From Thermoplasmata archaeon (lineage in GTDB: Archaea > Thermoplasmatota > Thermoplasmata > Lutacidiplasmatales > UBA184), in contig JAKAOB010000005.1 in NCBI GenBank assembly GCA_021812305.1, positions 1 to 36,923 on the forward strand: a stretch of 36,923 nucleotides of DNA, written 5' to 3'. The position numbers and the translations under genes are program-made. Shown one piece after another: positions 1 to 6,798 of the stretch. The notes beneath the pieces were generated by a model, which saw only the letters and a list, made by a program, of their open reading frames with translations, did not search any database and was not told where the DNA came from. Position 1 is the first letter of the stretch. Every line of letters starts with the position of its first letter.

Positions 1-6
1 TGTTTC

Positions 7-249
7 CTAGCGGCTCCTTAGCTTCGCGCCCTGGAAGAAGCCGAGGTTCACGTGGTCGGGGTAGATCATGATGCACGCGACGTTCTTCCTTCCCACCCAT
101 ACCGGGACGTTCCACTTCACCGTCTCGCGGAGCTCGGGGGCGGTCCGGCGGACGAGATCCCTCAGCGCGATGGCGATGGGACGAAGCGACGGGTCCAGCC
201 CACGGATCACCGCGTCAACCTTCGGATCTGAGACCGCGGGCGGTGGCAT
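7..249 (-). CDS. DUF1801 (YdhG-like) domain protein, C-terminus probably lost to a frameshift
   Basis: This 80-residue protein matches the N-terminal two thirds of DUF1801 proteins, small single-domain proteins of unknown biochemical role. Visible hallmarks are the conserved ETVKWNVPVW stretch followed by VNLGFF and GAKL. Family members are usually 110-140 residues and continue after GAxL with a D/E-P-x-G-L-L-E-G-type motif. Here the frame ends in AKLRSR-stop, while the next frame reads EPLGN straight into the window edge, so a 1-nt indel or sequencing error near base 15 would restore the family pattern. The ATG start is preceded by GGAGGG at about 7 nt, a good Shine-Dalgarno match. It lies alone, with the next gene on the same strand about 340 bp upstream. 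Family assignment is fairly sure; whether the gene is really broken is not. Confidence 0.7.
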   Translation of the reverse strand: MPPPAVSDPKVDAVIRGLDPSLRPIAIALRDLVRRTAPELRETVKWNVPVWVGRKNVACIMIYPDHVNLGFFQGAKLRSR

Positions 250-593
250 GTCCGACCCTCCGTTGGTGATGCTTCGTAGCGCGCTCGCGGCTTACCTCTG
301 GGCCGCGTATCGATATCGCAGGGGTCCCGGGACATCACCGACACCTTCCACGGACGGGGCCCCGTAGGACGGGGGCCCGACTCGGGAGGACCGTGCCCGG
401 CCCCTGGGGGGCGAGCGGCGCTCGCCGGGATCTGGCGGCCGTTGGATCCTGCTCGGCCCCCCGCCAGGGAGCCCCGGGCCCGGACGTGCGGCCCGGTCCG
501 ATCCGTCCTCTCCCGTTCGGTCGACCGCCGCTCGAGGGAGCGTCGGAACGGCTGCGCCAGGTCCCTCCGCCTCCGTACTCGGGTAGAACCCGT
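250..593. other. Intergenic region, no gene recognised
   Basis: These 344 bases separate the DUF1801 gene from the methyltransferase stop. ORFs here are GC-driven shadows with arginine/proline/glycine-rich translations. A weak AT-rich patch around 307-317 (GATATCGATA on the minus strand) could be the TATA element of the DUF1801 gene. A small perfect hairpin (CGGGT-AGA-ACCCG, 580-592) sits just past the methyltransferase stop codon. Nothing else is seen. Confidence 0.4.
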
Positions 594-1292
594 TCATGGA
601 TCGGACACGACGACCGCAAGAACGAACCCGTCGTGCCCCTTTACCCCGACGGTCTGGATCACGGTGGCGGCGAGCCGGGCGTCCGTGGCCAGGGTCTCGT
701 TCATCCGGCGCACCCCCTGCACGTTCGCGTCCGTGCTCGTCCCCTCGACCACGTCCCCTCGGCGGACGACGTTGTCCGCGATGATCAAGCTGCCCTTTCG
801 AGAGAGTCGGACCGCCCATTCGAGGTACTCACGATAGCTCACCTTGTCCGCATCGATGAACACCAGGTCGAACCGCTCGCTCGGCTCGGTCGGGAGCCGG
901 GGGAGCGTCTCGAGGGCCGGCCCGACCCGGACCTCGACCTTTCCCTCCAGTCCGGCTCGCGCGATGCTGGCCCGGGCCACCTCGGCGTGCCGCGGGTCGA
1001 TCTCGAGGGTCAGAAGACGGCCGGCCGGGGGGAGGGCGCGGGCGAGCCAGATGGCGCTGTAACCGCCGAGGGTACCGATCTCGAGGATGCGGCGGGCCCC
1101 GTTCAGCTTCGCCAGAAGATGGAGCAATCGGCCCTGGAGCGGTGAGACCTGGATGTCCGGCAGACCCGCGGCTCGGCTGGCCGACAGCGCGGACCGGAGA
1201 ATCTCATCCTCCGAGTGCAGCAGATCTTCGTAGTACCGGTCCACCGACGACCACACTTCGAGGTCTTCGGGATCCGAGGGCCGCTGGGTCAC
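594..1292 (-). CDS. SAM-dependent O-methyltransferase (catechol O-methyltransferase/COG4122 type)
   Basis: The 232-residue product is a class I Rossmann-fold methyltransferase of the COMT/caffeoyl-CoA family, which transfers methyl groups from SAM to a hydroxyl in a divalent-metal-dependent way. Motif I is ILEIGTLGGYSAIWLA, and acidic metal/catalytic positions lie in LVFIDADKVSY and LIIADNVV, as in the family. Length agrees with the usual 210-230. The ORF track starts at 1493, but that N-terminus is low-complexity. A GTG at 1292 lies about 25 nt downstream of a clear TATA element (GTATAAG, 1314-1320), fitting a leaderless transcript, so that start is preferred. The physiological substrate cannot be told from sequence, and no biosynthetic partner gene is adjacent. 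Confidence 0.9.
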   Translation of the reverse strand: MTQRPSDPEDLEVWSSVDRYYEDLLHSEDEILRSALSASRAAGLPDIQVSPLQGRLLHLLAKLNGARRILEIGTLGGYSAIWLARALPPAGRLLTLEIDPRHAEVARASIARAGLEGKVEVRVGPALETLPRLPTEPSERFDLVFIDADKVSYREYLEWAVRLSRKGSLIIADNVVRRGDVVEGTSTDANVQGVRRMNETLATDARLAATVIQTVGVKGHDGFVLAVVVSDP

Positions 1293-1313
1293 GAGGGGGC
1301 CAGGGTGCTCTTG

Positions 1314-1320
1314 CTTATAC
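1314..1320 (-). promoter_or_regulatory. TATA element of the O-methyltransferase gene
   Basis: GTATAAG on the minus strand, centred about 25 nt upstream of the GTG at 1292. The spacing equals the usual archaeal TATA-to-transcription-start distance, so the mRNA is probably leaderless. Confidence 0.6.
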
Positions 1321-1862
1321 CCGCAGCCGCGCCCGCCCGCCGCGGGTTGGGCACGGCGGGAGGGTCCTCGTCCGGACCGGATGCCGGACTCCCGCGGGCA
1401 GAGTTCGGCCGCGCCGCCGAAGCGACCGACGCGCGGGGCGCTACGCGTTCGCCCGGACGGATCCTTTAGCCCGGGCCGCGGCCAGCGCGACATCGATCGG
1501 TCCGGTCACGTGGACCTTCCCCCCGATCCGACCCCCGCCCTCGGGCGTCCCTCCCCCGTCGAATCCCCCTCGCGCCGTCGTCGAGGAGGACACCGGCGGT
1601 CGGCCGGACATCCCTGCGCTCGTCCCCGTGAAATGGAAGGACCTTTCGGCGGCCCGCGGAGAAGGCAAGCCCGTGGCGGGGGCCGGACGCGCGTGGGGTG
1701 AGCCCCGGGAACGCCGTCCGCCTCGGTTGGATGTCTGCGCGCACCGACATCGCATCAGGGACGCCCATGCGCTACCAACCGCCGAGGGGAAGGCCGGGGT
1801 GCGCTTCCCCTCGGGCCGGAGAACGGTCGTTTCCGGAGGGCCCGGCGGACACCGGCCACCGG
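1321..1862. other. Intergenic region, possibly one tiny ORF
   Basis: About 540 bases between the methyltransferase promoter and the stop of the next upstream gene. No recognisable gene. The only candidate is a minus-strand frame from an ATG at 1611 to the stop at 1441 (56 residues, moderately high GC3, ending in an alanine/arginine-rich helix-like tail) with a poor AT-rich patch (CATTTCAC) about 25 nt upstream. I cannot support it as a gene. The plus-strand ORFs are arginine/proline-rich shadows. Confidence 0.3.
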
Positions 1863-2417
1863 TCAGGGAAGCGGAACCCTCAGGCCGACGTGCTCGAGCA
1901 CCTCTTCATGGGATCGGGCGAACTCGGAGCGGTGGGCCGCGTTGAGGTCCACGAACCTCAGGTCCGTCCAGACCGAGGGAACTAGGGGCGGAGCTCCGGA
2001 CCACGTTCCCTCATAGAGGAAGCTCAGGTCCCAATGATTGTGGGTCTCGGGAAACCGTCGGGGAGTATACACCTCGGAGAGGACGCGGGGCGGTTCCAAG
2101 GACGGGCGCGCGCCCCCCAGCATTTCGTCCAGTATCCTTCGCGCCGATTCGTCCGGGCTCTCTCGGAGGAGGAGGTGAGAGGCCGGAAGGACCCAGCCGT
2201 CGCGGTGCATCCGGATCCGCTCGGGATCGAGACCCTCGAGGTGATCCCACGGCGCGCTCGGGTTCATTCGTCCCACCAGGACGGACGACGGACGTCCCTC
2301 CTCGCTGAGGATCAGGAACGTCGAGATGCAGAACCCACCCGGTTGGTCCCAACGGAGTCCGAACGGGTGCCCTTCCTCCGACCGCGTGAACCGGCAGAAT
2401 CTGCGGTCGCTGGCCAC
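1863..2417 (-). CDS. Nudix-fold-like protein with a degenerate Nudix box
   Basis: This 184-residue protein resembles a Nudix domain. After an N-terminal strand region (GGFCISTFLILSEEG) comes GWVLPASHLLLRESPDESARRILDEMLG, which follows the outline of the Nudix box GX5EX7REUXEEXGU. The key glutamates are altered: the REUXEE portion reads RRILDE, and the small box glycine is replaced. Metal-dependent pyrophosphohydrolase activity is therefore doubtful, and a binding or regulatory role is possible. The C-terminal part (ETHNHWDLSFLYEGTW) fits the strand after the box. The GTG start at 2417 lies about 27 nt downstream of a TATA-like AGCTGATATC, so the mRNA is probably leaderless. It sits downstream of bioY on the same strand, about 300 bp away, with its own promoter. 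Confidence 0.6.
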   Translation of the reverse strand: MASDRRFCRFTRSEEGHPFGLRWDQPGGFCISTFLILSEEGRPSSVLVGRMNPSAPWDHLEGLDPERIRMHRDGWVLPASHLLLRESPDESARRILDEMLGGARPSLEPPRVLSEVYTPRRFPETHNHWDLSFLYEGTWSGAPPLVPSVWTDLRFVDLNAAHRSEFARSHEEVLEHVGLRVPLP

Positions 2418-2440
2418 GAGGCCCGCGATCGGTTCCTTCG

Positions 2441-2450
2441 GATATCAGCT
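2441..2450 (-). promoter_or_regulatory. TATA element of the degenerate Nudix gene
   Basis: AGCTGATATC on the minus strand, centred about 27 nt upstream of the GTG start at 2417, giving a predicted leaderless transcript. Confidence 0.5.
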
Positions 2451-2717
2451 TGGCTACGGCGGCTCGGGAGATCCTCTCTCGGGCCGAACCGGTCCTCCGC
2501 TTCCTCGTCTCCAACCCTTCCTCGGTGATCAAGGCCGCACAGCGGAGCGGCCCGTTCTTCAAGGACCCCCGGGCCCGGCACGCCCCGCGGAACCCGGGTC
2601 GACGCCGCGTCGGTCCGGCGGGCGGTCGGCGGTCAGGGGACGGCTCCCGCTCAAGGGGAACCAGGGTCGGGCCGGATCGGCCACCCTCCGCAGGGGCCGA
2701 GGGCGACGGCGGGAGGA
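2451..2717. other. Gap between bioY and the Nudix-like gene; ambiguous coding signal
   Basis: About 270 bases. The first 130 bases (2450-2580) have high GC at every third position in two opposed frames that share the same third positions, so codon bias cannot decide the strand. The plus frame reads a helical-looking peptide containing REILSRAEPVLRFLVSNPSS, and the minus frame reads a charged peptide containing LITEEGLETRKRR. Neither has a convincing start, promoter or family match. It may be a gene remnant. Confidence 0.25.
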
Positions 2718-3608
2718 CTACGACCGGGCGACACCGGGGACCGGCCACGATCGACGATCCAACGCCCGGCGCACGCCGAGCGCGAGGAAGGTCGCGGCCG
2801 TGCAGACCGTGGCGGCGAGGAGATAGTAGGACGCCAACGCGGGCGGCGCTGCGGCGAACGCCACGACCAGGCCGGCAACGATCCAGACCGCGCCGAGCAC
2901 GGCGATCACGCCGACGACATCGGCTCGCCGGAGCCGCGGGCGAACGGACGCCGGCGTCGCCGGCTCCGTGCGGTATCGCGGCAGGGCGAACCCCAGCAAC
3001 CCGGCGGCGAGCACCGCCTTGAGGATATCCCCGGGCAGGAAAGGGACCGCCCCGTAGAGGACCGCGGTCGCCGGGGGCAGGTCCAGCAGGACCGCGAGCT
3101 GCGTCGTGCCGATCGTGTAGATGAGGCCGACCCCGCCCAGCAGGACGAGGAGGTTCGCACCGAAGGAGCGCTCGGAAAGGCCGCGGTCGAGCATCCGGCC
3201 GATCACCGCCGACGCGACCAGGAAGCCAAGGAGGTAGCCGCCGGTCGCCCCGAGGAGCGCCGGCCACCCTCCGCTCGTAAAGGGCCCGGCTCCGGCCGTC
3301 GGAGCGAACCACGGGACCCCGACCGCCCCGAGCGCGAGGTAGGCGGCCTGGGAGGCCGGGCCGAGCCAGCGGCCGAGCACCGAGCTCGCCGCCAGCACCG
3401 CGAAGACCTGCCCGGTGACCGGCACCGGCGTGAACGGAAGCGGAAAGCTCACCTGGGCGCAGAGCCCCGTGAACGCTGCGAACGACAGGACCAGGGCACA
3501 CCGAACGGCCCAGGAGCTCTCTTCCCGGAAGGCGTAGACCGAGCGGCGCATCCGCTCGAGGCGCTGGTCGATGGCACGCCCGCCGACCCACGAGATGTCC
3601 GCGTTCAC
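2718..3608 (-). CDS. bioY: BioY-type biotin transporter S component with a C-terminal two-helix extension
   Basis: BioY is the membrane substrate-binding component of energy-coupling-factor vitamin transporters and takes up biotin. The sequence shows the family hallmarks: QVSFPLPFTPVPVTGQ after helix 1, then helices separated by LGRWLGPASQAAYLALGA, GGYLLGFLVAS and a final core segment near FLPGDILKAVLAAGL. Six hydrophobic segments make the usual core of about 190 residues. Another 80 or so residues with two further hydrophobic segments (near GVIAVLGAVWIVAGL and YYLLAATVCTAATFLA) extend the C-terminus, making 296 residues. No ECF ATPase or T component lies in the window, so it may share a module encoded elsewhere or work alone. 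The GTG start at 3608 has an AT-rich patch (AATGAGAAAA on the minus strand, 3631-3640) at leaderless-promoter spacing. A tandem repeat lies upstream. Confidence 0.9.
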   Translation of the reverse strand: MNADISWVGGRAIDQRLERMRRSVYAFREESSWAVRCALVLSFAAFTGLCAQVSFPLPFTPVPVTGQVFAVLAASSVLGRWLGPASQAAYLALGAVGVPWFAPTAGAGPFTSGGWPALLGATGGYLLGFLVASAVIGRMLDRGLSERSFGANLLVLLGGVGLIYTIGTTQLAVLLDLPPATAVLYGAVPFLPGDILKAVLAAGLLGFALPRYRTEPATPASVRPRLRRADVVGVIAVLGAVWIVAGLVVAFAAAPPALASYYLLAATVCTAATFLALGVRRALDRRSWPVPGVARS

Positions 3609-3728
3609 GGGCGGGGCTATCCCCCCTACCTTTTCTCATTGCCGACCGGCGCGTCGCGGCGCGATCACCGGACGGCGTCCCCGGTCGCCCCGCGCCGGCT
3701 CCGCTGCGGCCGAGCGACGGCGCCCGCC

Positions 3729-3769
3729 GGCGCCCCCCGACCCGGCGCCCCCCGACCCGGCGCCCCGAG
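3729..3769. repeat. 15-bp GC-only tandem repeat, about 2.7 copies
   Basis: GGCGCCCCCCGACCC occurs exactly twice (3729-3743 and 3744-3758), and a third copy begins at 3759 and decays after GGCGCCCC. It lies in the 190-bp gap between the bioY start and the stop of the propeller gene, outside any supported gene. Confidence 0.85.
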
Positions 3770-3798
3770 GTCGCCGAGGCGAGCGGCCGTGACCGGGG

Positions 3799-4935
3799 TC
3801 AGCGGGGGTCGGGGTTCCCCACGCTGACCGAATGGATCGCCGGGAACTGGAACGGCACCAGCTTCCACGACCGACCGGCGTCGGGGCTGACGAACAGCTG
3901 TCCGGTCGTCGTGCCCACGTAGATGCCCGCGGGAGCGAGGTTGTCCGTCGCGATCCCCTCGCGCTGCACGCCGAAGTGGCCGGGGAACGCCTTCGCCAAG
4001 AGCAGCTTGCGCCACGTCCGGGTCTTGTCGGTCCACTCCTGGACCTGGAAATGGCCCTCGCCGGTCGTGCGCGCCCGTCCGCCGAGCCGGACGAAGTACG
4101 CCTTGCCCGGGGCGGCGGCCGGCGAGGTGACGCAGAAGCCGAAATCGTCGCCGAGGGGCTTGCCGATCCGCTTCCAGGAGGACATGCGGTCGTGGGAGAC
4201 GTAGATCCCGCCGTGGTCCTGGCGGTAGAAGGTGTCGGGGTCCTTCGCGTCGATGGCGACGTGATGGACGCACTGGCCCGTCTCGGGGAACTTGTTCGGC
4301 AGGAACGGGGCCTCGACGCCCTTGTTGGTCGGGGTCCAGCTCTTCCCGCCGTCCTCCGAGCGGAACGTTCCGACCGACGACATGCCGATGTAGAGGCGGT
4401 TCGAGTCCCGCGGGTCGATGATGATCGTGTGGAGGCATGCTCCGCCGAACCCGGGGGACCAGTCCTTCCGGCTGGGATGCTGGTTGATGGCCTCGATCGG
4501 TTCCCAGCTCGACCCCCGGTCGCGGGACCGGAAGAGCAGGTGGGGGTCCGCCCCGAGATAGAGGGTCTCCGGCTCGCTCGGCAGGCCGGGCTCGATGTGC
4601 CAGAGGTTGTTGAGCGGCCTCGCCACCGGCGCCCCCGGATTCGACTCGTTCATCTGGAACTCGCGTTCCTTGCGCATCGGTGCGAGCGGGGTCGCGATCT
4701 CGGACCAGGTCTTGCCCCAGTTGCGGGAGCGCTGGACCTCGGGCCCGAAGAACATGTTGTTCACGGCCGCGTACACCTCTCCCGGATGCCGCGGGTCCGC
4801 GACGACATGGTAGACCTCGTTGCCCTCGTGCGCGACCGGAGCGACCTTCCACCTCCGGCGCGTACGGTCCGATTCGACGATGTAGGTCCCCTTGCGCGTA
4901 CCCACCAAGATCCGCACTCTGTCGTTCCGTGCCAT
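3799..4935 (-). CDS. Cytoplasmic Asp-box (BNR/sortilin-like) beta-propeller protein
   Basis: The 378-residue protein is a repeat propeller of the WD40/YVTN/BNR-like class often annotated as exo-alpha-sialidase or glycosyl hydrolase. At least four Asp-boxes (S-x-D-x-G-x-x-W) are visible: SRDRGSSW, SEDGGKSW, SHDRMSSW (glycine changed) and SPDAGRSW, plus a variant SRNWGKTW. It has no signal peptide or membrane segment, so it should be cytoplasmic. Conserved inter-blade histidines occur in LHTIIIDPRD and CVHHVAIDAKD. The sialidase arginine triad was not identified, so sialidase activity should not be assumed. It follows the ubiquitin-like MoaD/ThiS gene with only about 11 bases between, so the two form an operon. 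Its likely role is tied to that partner and is unknown. Confidence 0.85.
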   Translation of the reverse strand: MARNDRVRILVGTRKGTYIVESDRTRRRWKVAPVAHEGNEVYHVVADPRHPGEVYAAVNNMFFGPEVQRSRNWGKTWSEIATPLAPMRKEREFQMNESNPGAPVARPLNNLWHIEPGLPSEPETLYLGADPHLLFRSRDRGSSWEPIEAINQHPSRKDWSPGFGGACLHTIIIDPRDSNRLYIGMSSVGTFRSEDGGKSWTPTNKGVEAPFLPNKFPETGQCVHHVAIDAKDPDTFYRQDHGGIYVSHDRMSSWKRIGKPLGDDFGFCVTSPAAAPGKAYFVRLGGRARTTGEGHFQVQEWTDKTRTWRKLLLAKAFPGHFGVQREGIATDNLAPAGIYVGTTTGQLFVSPDAGRSWKLVPFQFPAIHSVSVGNPDPR

Positions 4936-4946
4936 CGCTCTCGTGC

Positions 4947-5225
4947 CTATCCTCCCGCGACCGAATGGAGGATATCGATGGTCTTCGCCCCGTCGAGCGA
5001 AGTGGAGACACCGGTCGTGCCGCTGACGTCGCTGCCGTCCACAAAGACCCGGACGTACCGGCGCAGGTTGCCCGTCTCGTCGCGGATCTTGAAGCGGAGG
5101 CGGGGATAGCGCGCCTCGAGCGCGTCGAGCAACCGAGCGACGGAGTCCGCCTCGACACTTTCGCGGCCGCGCGGACCGTACTCCCTCAGCCAGTTGTCGA
5201 AATGCACCTCAAGCGAGGGGGCCAT
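4947..5225 (-). CDS. MoaD/ThiS-like beta-grasp (ubiquitin-like) protein with C-terminal Gly-Gly
   Basis: A small beta-grasp protein of 92 residues ending exactly in a diglycine (DILHSVAGG-stop), as required for adenylation and thiocarboxylation or conjugation in MoaD, ThiS and archaeal SAMP proteins. The fold is visible from LEVHFDNWLREYG (strand 1), VARLLDALEARYPRLR (helix), RRYVRVFVDGSDV (strands 3-4) and KTIDILHSVAGG (last strand). Candidate starts are ATG 5225, GTG 5231 and TTG 5234; the ATG is chosen because it begins just before strand 1, while an AT-rich patch at 5261-5270 would also suit the upstream codons. The Asp-box propeller gene follows at once on the same strand. No E1-like enzyme or molybdopterin/thiamin gene is adjacent, so its role (sulfur carrier or protein modifier) is open. 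Confidence 0.85.
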   Translation of the reverse strand: MAPSLEVHFDNWLREYGPRGRESVEADSVARLLDALEARYPRLRFKIRDETGNLRRYVRVFVDGSDVSGTTGVSTSLDGAKTIDILHSVAGG

Positions 5226-5501
5226 GCGCACCAACCGGTGCCGCGGACAGTCGCGCTCCCCCTTGAATCCCTTTGCACCGGCGAGGTCCCCGCGCCATAC
5301 CCCCGGGTTCCGGCTCTCTGCGATGTCGCTCGCCTCGCGGTCGGCACGGCGGGTCCCGGGCGATCACCGGGACCGACGGGGCGGAGGCCGGTTCGCTCCG
5401 GGGGATGTACCCGCGCCTCCCCCTGCCGGAGCGGGCTTCCCCGGCGCGCACGATCGCTCCGGGGAGGGTGGGGTGATGTAGCCGGGGCCGCTGAGGGGGC
5501 C

Positions 5502-6065
5502 ATGGCCGGGTCGAGCGGCGATCGCCCCGCCCGAACCGGTGCGTTCGTCGCGATCCTTGCCGGGATGCCCCCGGGGACGGTGGGGTGGGTCTTCCAAGGG
5601 TACGAGGACGAGAACCTGGCCGCGCGCCTGCGCCCCGGTCGCGTCGATCTTTGGGGCGACGCGCGCAGCCGCGGCAAGGTGCCGGGGCAGCCGGTGCTCT
5701 ACCTCCAGGCCGACCGTCGCTCACCCCACTGGGTAGGCTGGGGCCGCATCGTCCCTCCGGAGGAGCGCTGGCTGGTGTTCGGTGTCCCGGTCCGCTGCGA
5801 GGGGATCATCCCCGAGGGCCTACCGGTCTTCGCACCCGCGACGACGACCCCGGGGCAGGGAGCGGACGGCGACACCGGTGCCCGACACGAGTGGGAGTAC
5901 CGGGAGCTGGGCCACGCGCTCGGACTCGGCGGCCATCGCGAGCGGACGCCGTTCCTCGACAACGGGGCGCGGGACCTCCGAGTGAGCGCGCATGACCTCG
6001 CCCATCTCCTCCGCCTCCAGCCGGGCCTCGCCGAGCTCGGCCGTTCCCCCCGGGGATCGGAGTGA
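5502..6065 (+). CDS. Hypothetical protein, possible EVE/PUA-like domain
   Basis: A 187-residue protein I do not firmly recognise. Its first half resembles EVE/PUA-superfamily domains, which bind modified bases or RNA: GTVGWVFQGYEDENL, then GRVDLWGDARSRGKVPGQPV, LYLQADR and HWVGWGRIVPPEERW follow the tryptophan-strand / GD-x-V / VGxGxI order of that fold. The second half (HEWEYRELGHALG and DLAHLLRLQPGLAEL) is helical. The ORF track extends the frame to 4680, but that part is antisense to the propeller and MoaD-like genes. The ATG at 5502 is preceded by GAGGGGG and lies about 25 nt after a weak AT patch (GATGTAG). It is divergent from the MoaD-like operon. The gene is fairly sure; the domain assignment is tentative. 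Confidence 0.6.
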   Translation: MAGSSGDRPARTGAFVAILAGMPPGTVGWVFQGYEDENLAARLRPGRVDLWGDARSRGKVPGQPVLYLQADRRSPHWVGWGRIVPPEERWLVFGVPVRCEGIIPEGLPVFAPATTTPGQGADGDTGARHEWEYRELGHALGLGGHRERTPFLDNGARDLRVSAHDLAHLLRLQPGLAELGRSPRGSE

Positions 6066-6140
6066 TCCCGGCAGGGGGCCGCACGGGGCGGTTCGCCCGG
6101 GCGAAACCCCGAACGCCGGTGGGCCGCCCGGCCGTCCACC

Positions 6141-6650
6141 CTACGGTGGGGCCCCCGGGGGCAGATCGGGGTGGAACGCCTGGGTCCCCAATCCGGGCTG
6201 CTCCCCACCCGCCCAAGCGGAGCGGGGCCAGGGACCGGGGGACCCGGCCGCCACCCGGATGGCCAATCGGGAGAGCTCGGAGATCCACGGCGCGGCGATC
6301 GCCTCCGCGACGGCGACCTCGCGCATTTCGGCGATCTCCGGCGGGACCGCGACCGGCTCGCCCGAGATGAGCCGGAGGGCGAAGGCGAAGTAGACGTCGC
6401 TCTCGTCGGTCCGGACCACCTTGTGCCGGGCGAGGAGAAGGCGTCCGACCTCCACGGTGGCCCCCGTCTCCTCGCGGAACTCCCGCACCAGCGCCTCTTC
6501 GAGGGTTTCGCCGGCCTCGACGAAGCCGCTCGGTATCGTGAACCGCTGCCGGTACGAGGCCCGATTCACGACCGCGCGCCCCGCCCGGAGGAGCACGCCT
6601 CCCACGCCCAACCGCACGTGGGGAGGGGGAAGGGGGAGCGGGGCCGTCAT
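6141..6650 (-). CDS. Nudix hydrolase
   Basis: A Nudix pyrophosphohydrolase of about 169 residues with a fully intact box, GFVEAGETLEEALVREFREETG, matching GX5EX7REUXEEXGU. The four-residue context before it (RQRFTIPSGF) is typical of NUDIX proteins of the NADH pyrophosphatase/ADP-ribose type. Substrate cannot be assigned. The C-terminal 25 residues are proline/glycine-rich. Possible starts are ATG 6650 (used here), GTG 6665 and ATG 6689; an ACCTATG patch around 6688 would give a leaderless GTG at 6665, but the evidence is weak. It is divergent from the LURP-one-like gene and convergent with the EVE-like gene. Unlike the Nudix-like protein at 1863-2417, it has all the metal-binding glutamates. 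Confidence 0.88.
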   Translation of the reverse strand: MTAPLPLPPPHVRLGVGGVLLRAGRAVVNRASYRQRFTIPSGFVEAGETLEEALVREFREETGATVEVGRLLLARHKVVRTDESDVYFAFALRLISGEPVAVPPEIAEMREVAVAEAIAAPWISELSRLAIRVAAGSPGPWPRSAWAGGEQPGLGTQAFHPDLPPGAPP

Positions 6651-6767
6651 GGGGTGGTCCGCCACGGCCTGACGGTAGGCAGGACGCATAGGTCGTTTGC
6701 GGGTCCGGCCCGAACGGCGTCTTCCGGAACCGGTGGCCGAGGGCGCCCCATGAGCCGGCGTCGCAGA

Positions 6768-6776
6768 GTACTTAAC
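6768..6776 (+). promoter_or_regulatory. TATA element of the LURP-one-like gene
   Basis: GTACTTAAC is the only AT-rich stretch in the region, centred about 27 nt upstream of the ATG at 6799, predicting a leaderless mRNA. Confidence 0.55.
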
Positions 6777-6798
6777 TGCGGAGCTGAGTGGGCGCCCG

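Noticed and set aside
1441-1755. Minus-strand ORF of 104 residues in the gap upstream of the methyltransferase
   Set aside because: First half is arginine/proline/serine-rich, only a weak AT patch as promoter, no family. Mentioned only in the gap description.
3799-4935. Calling the Asp-box propeller a sialidase
   Set aside because: Asp-boxes are structural and shared with sortilin and photosystem-assembly propellers; the catalytic arginine triad and Tyr/Glu pair were not identified, and there is no export signal.
3832-5109. 425-residue plus-strand ORF antisense to the propeller and MoaD-like genes
   Set aside because: No motif; the opposite strand has clear Asp-boxes and a beta-grasp protein.
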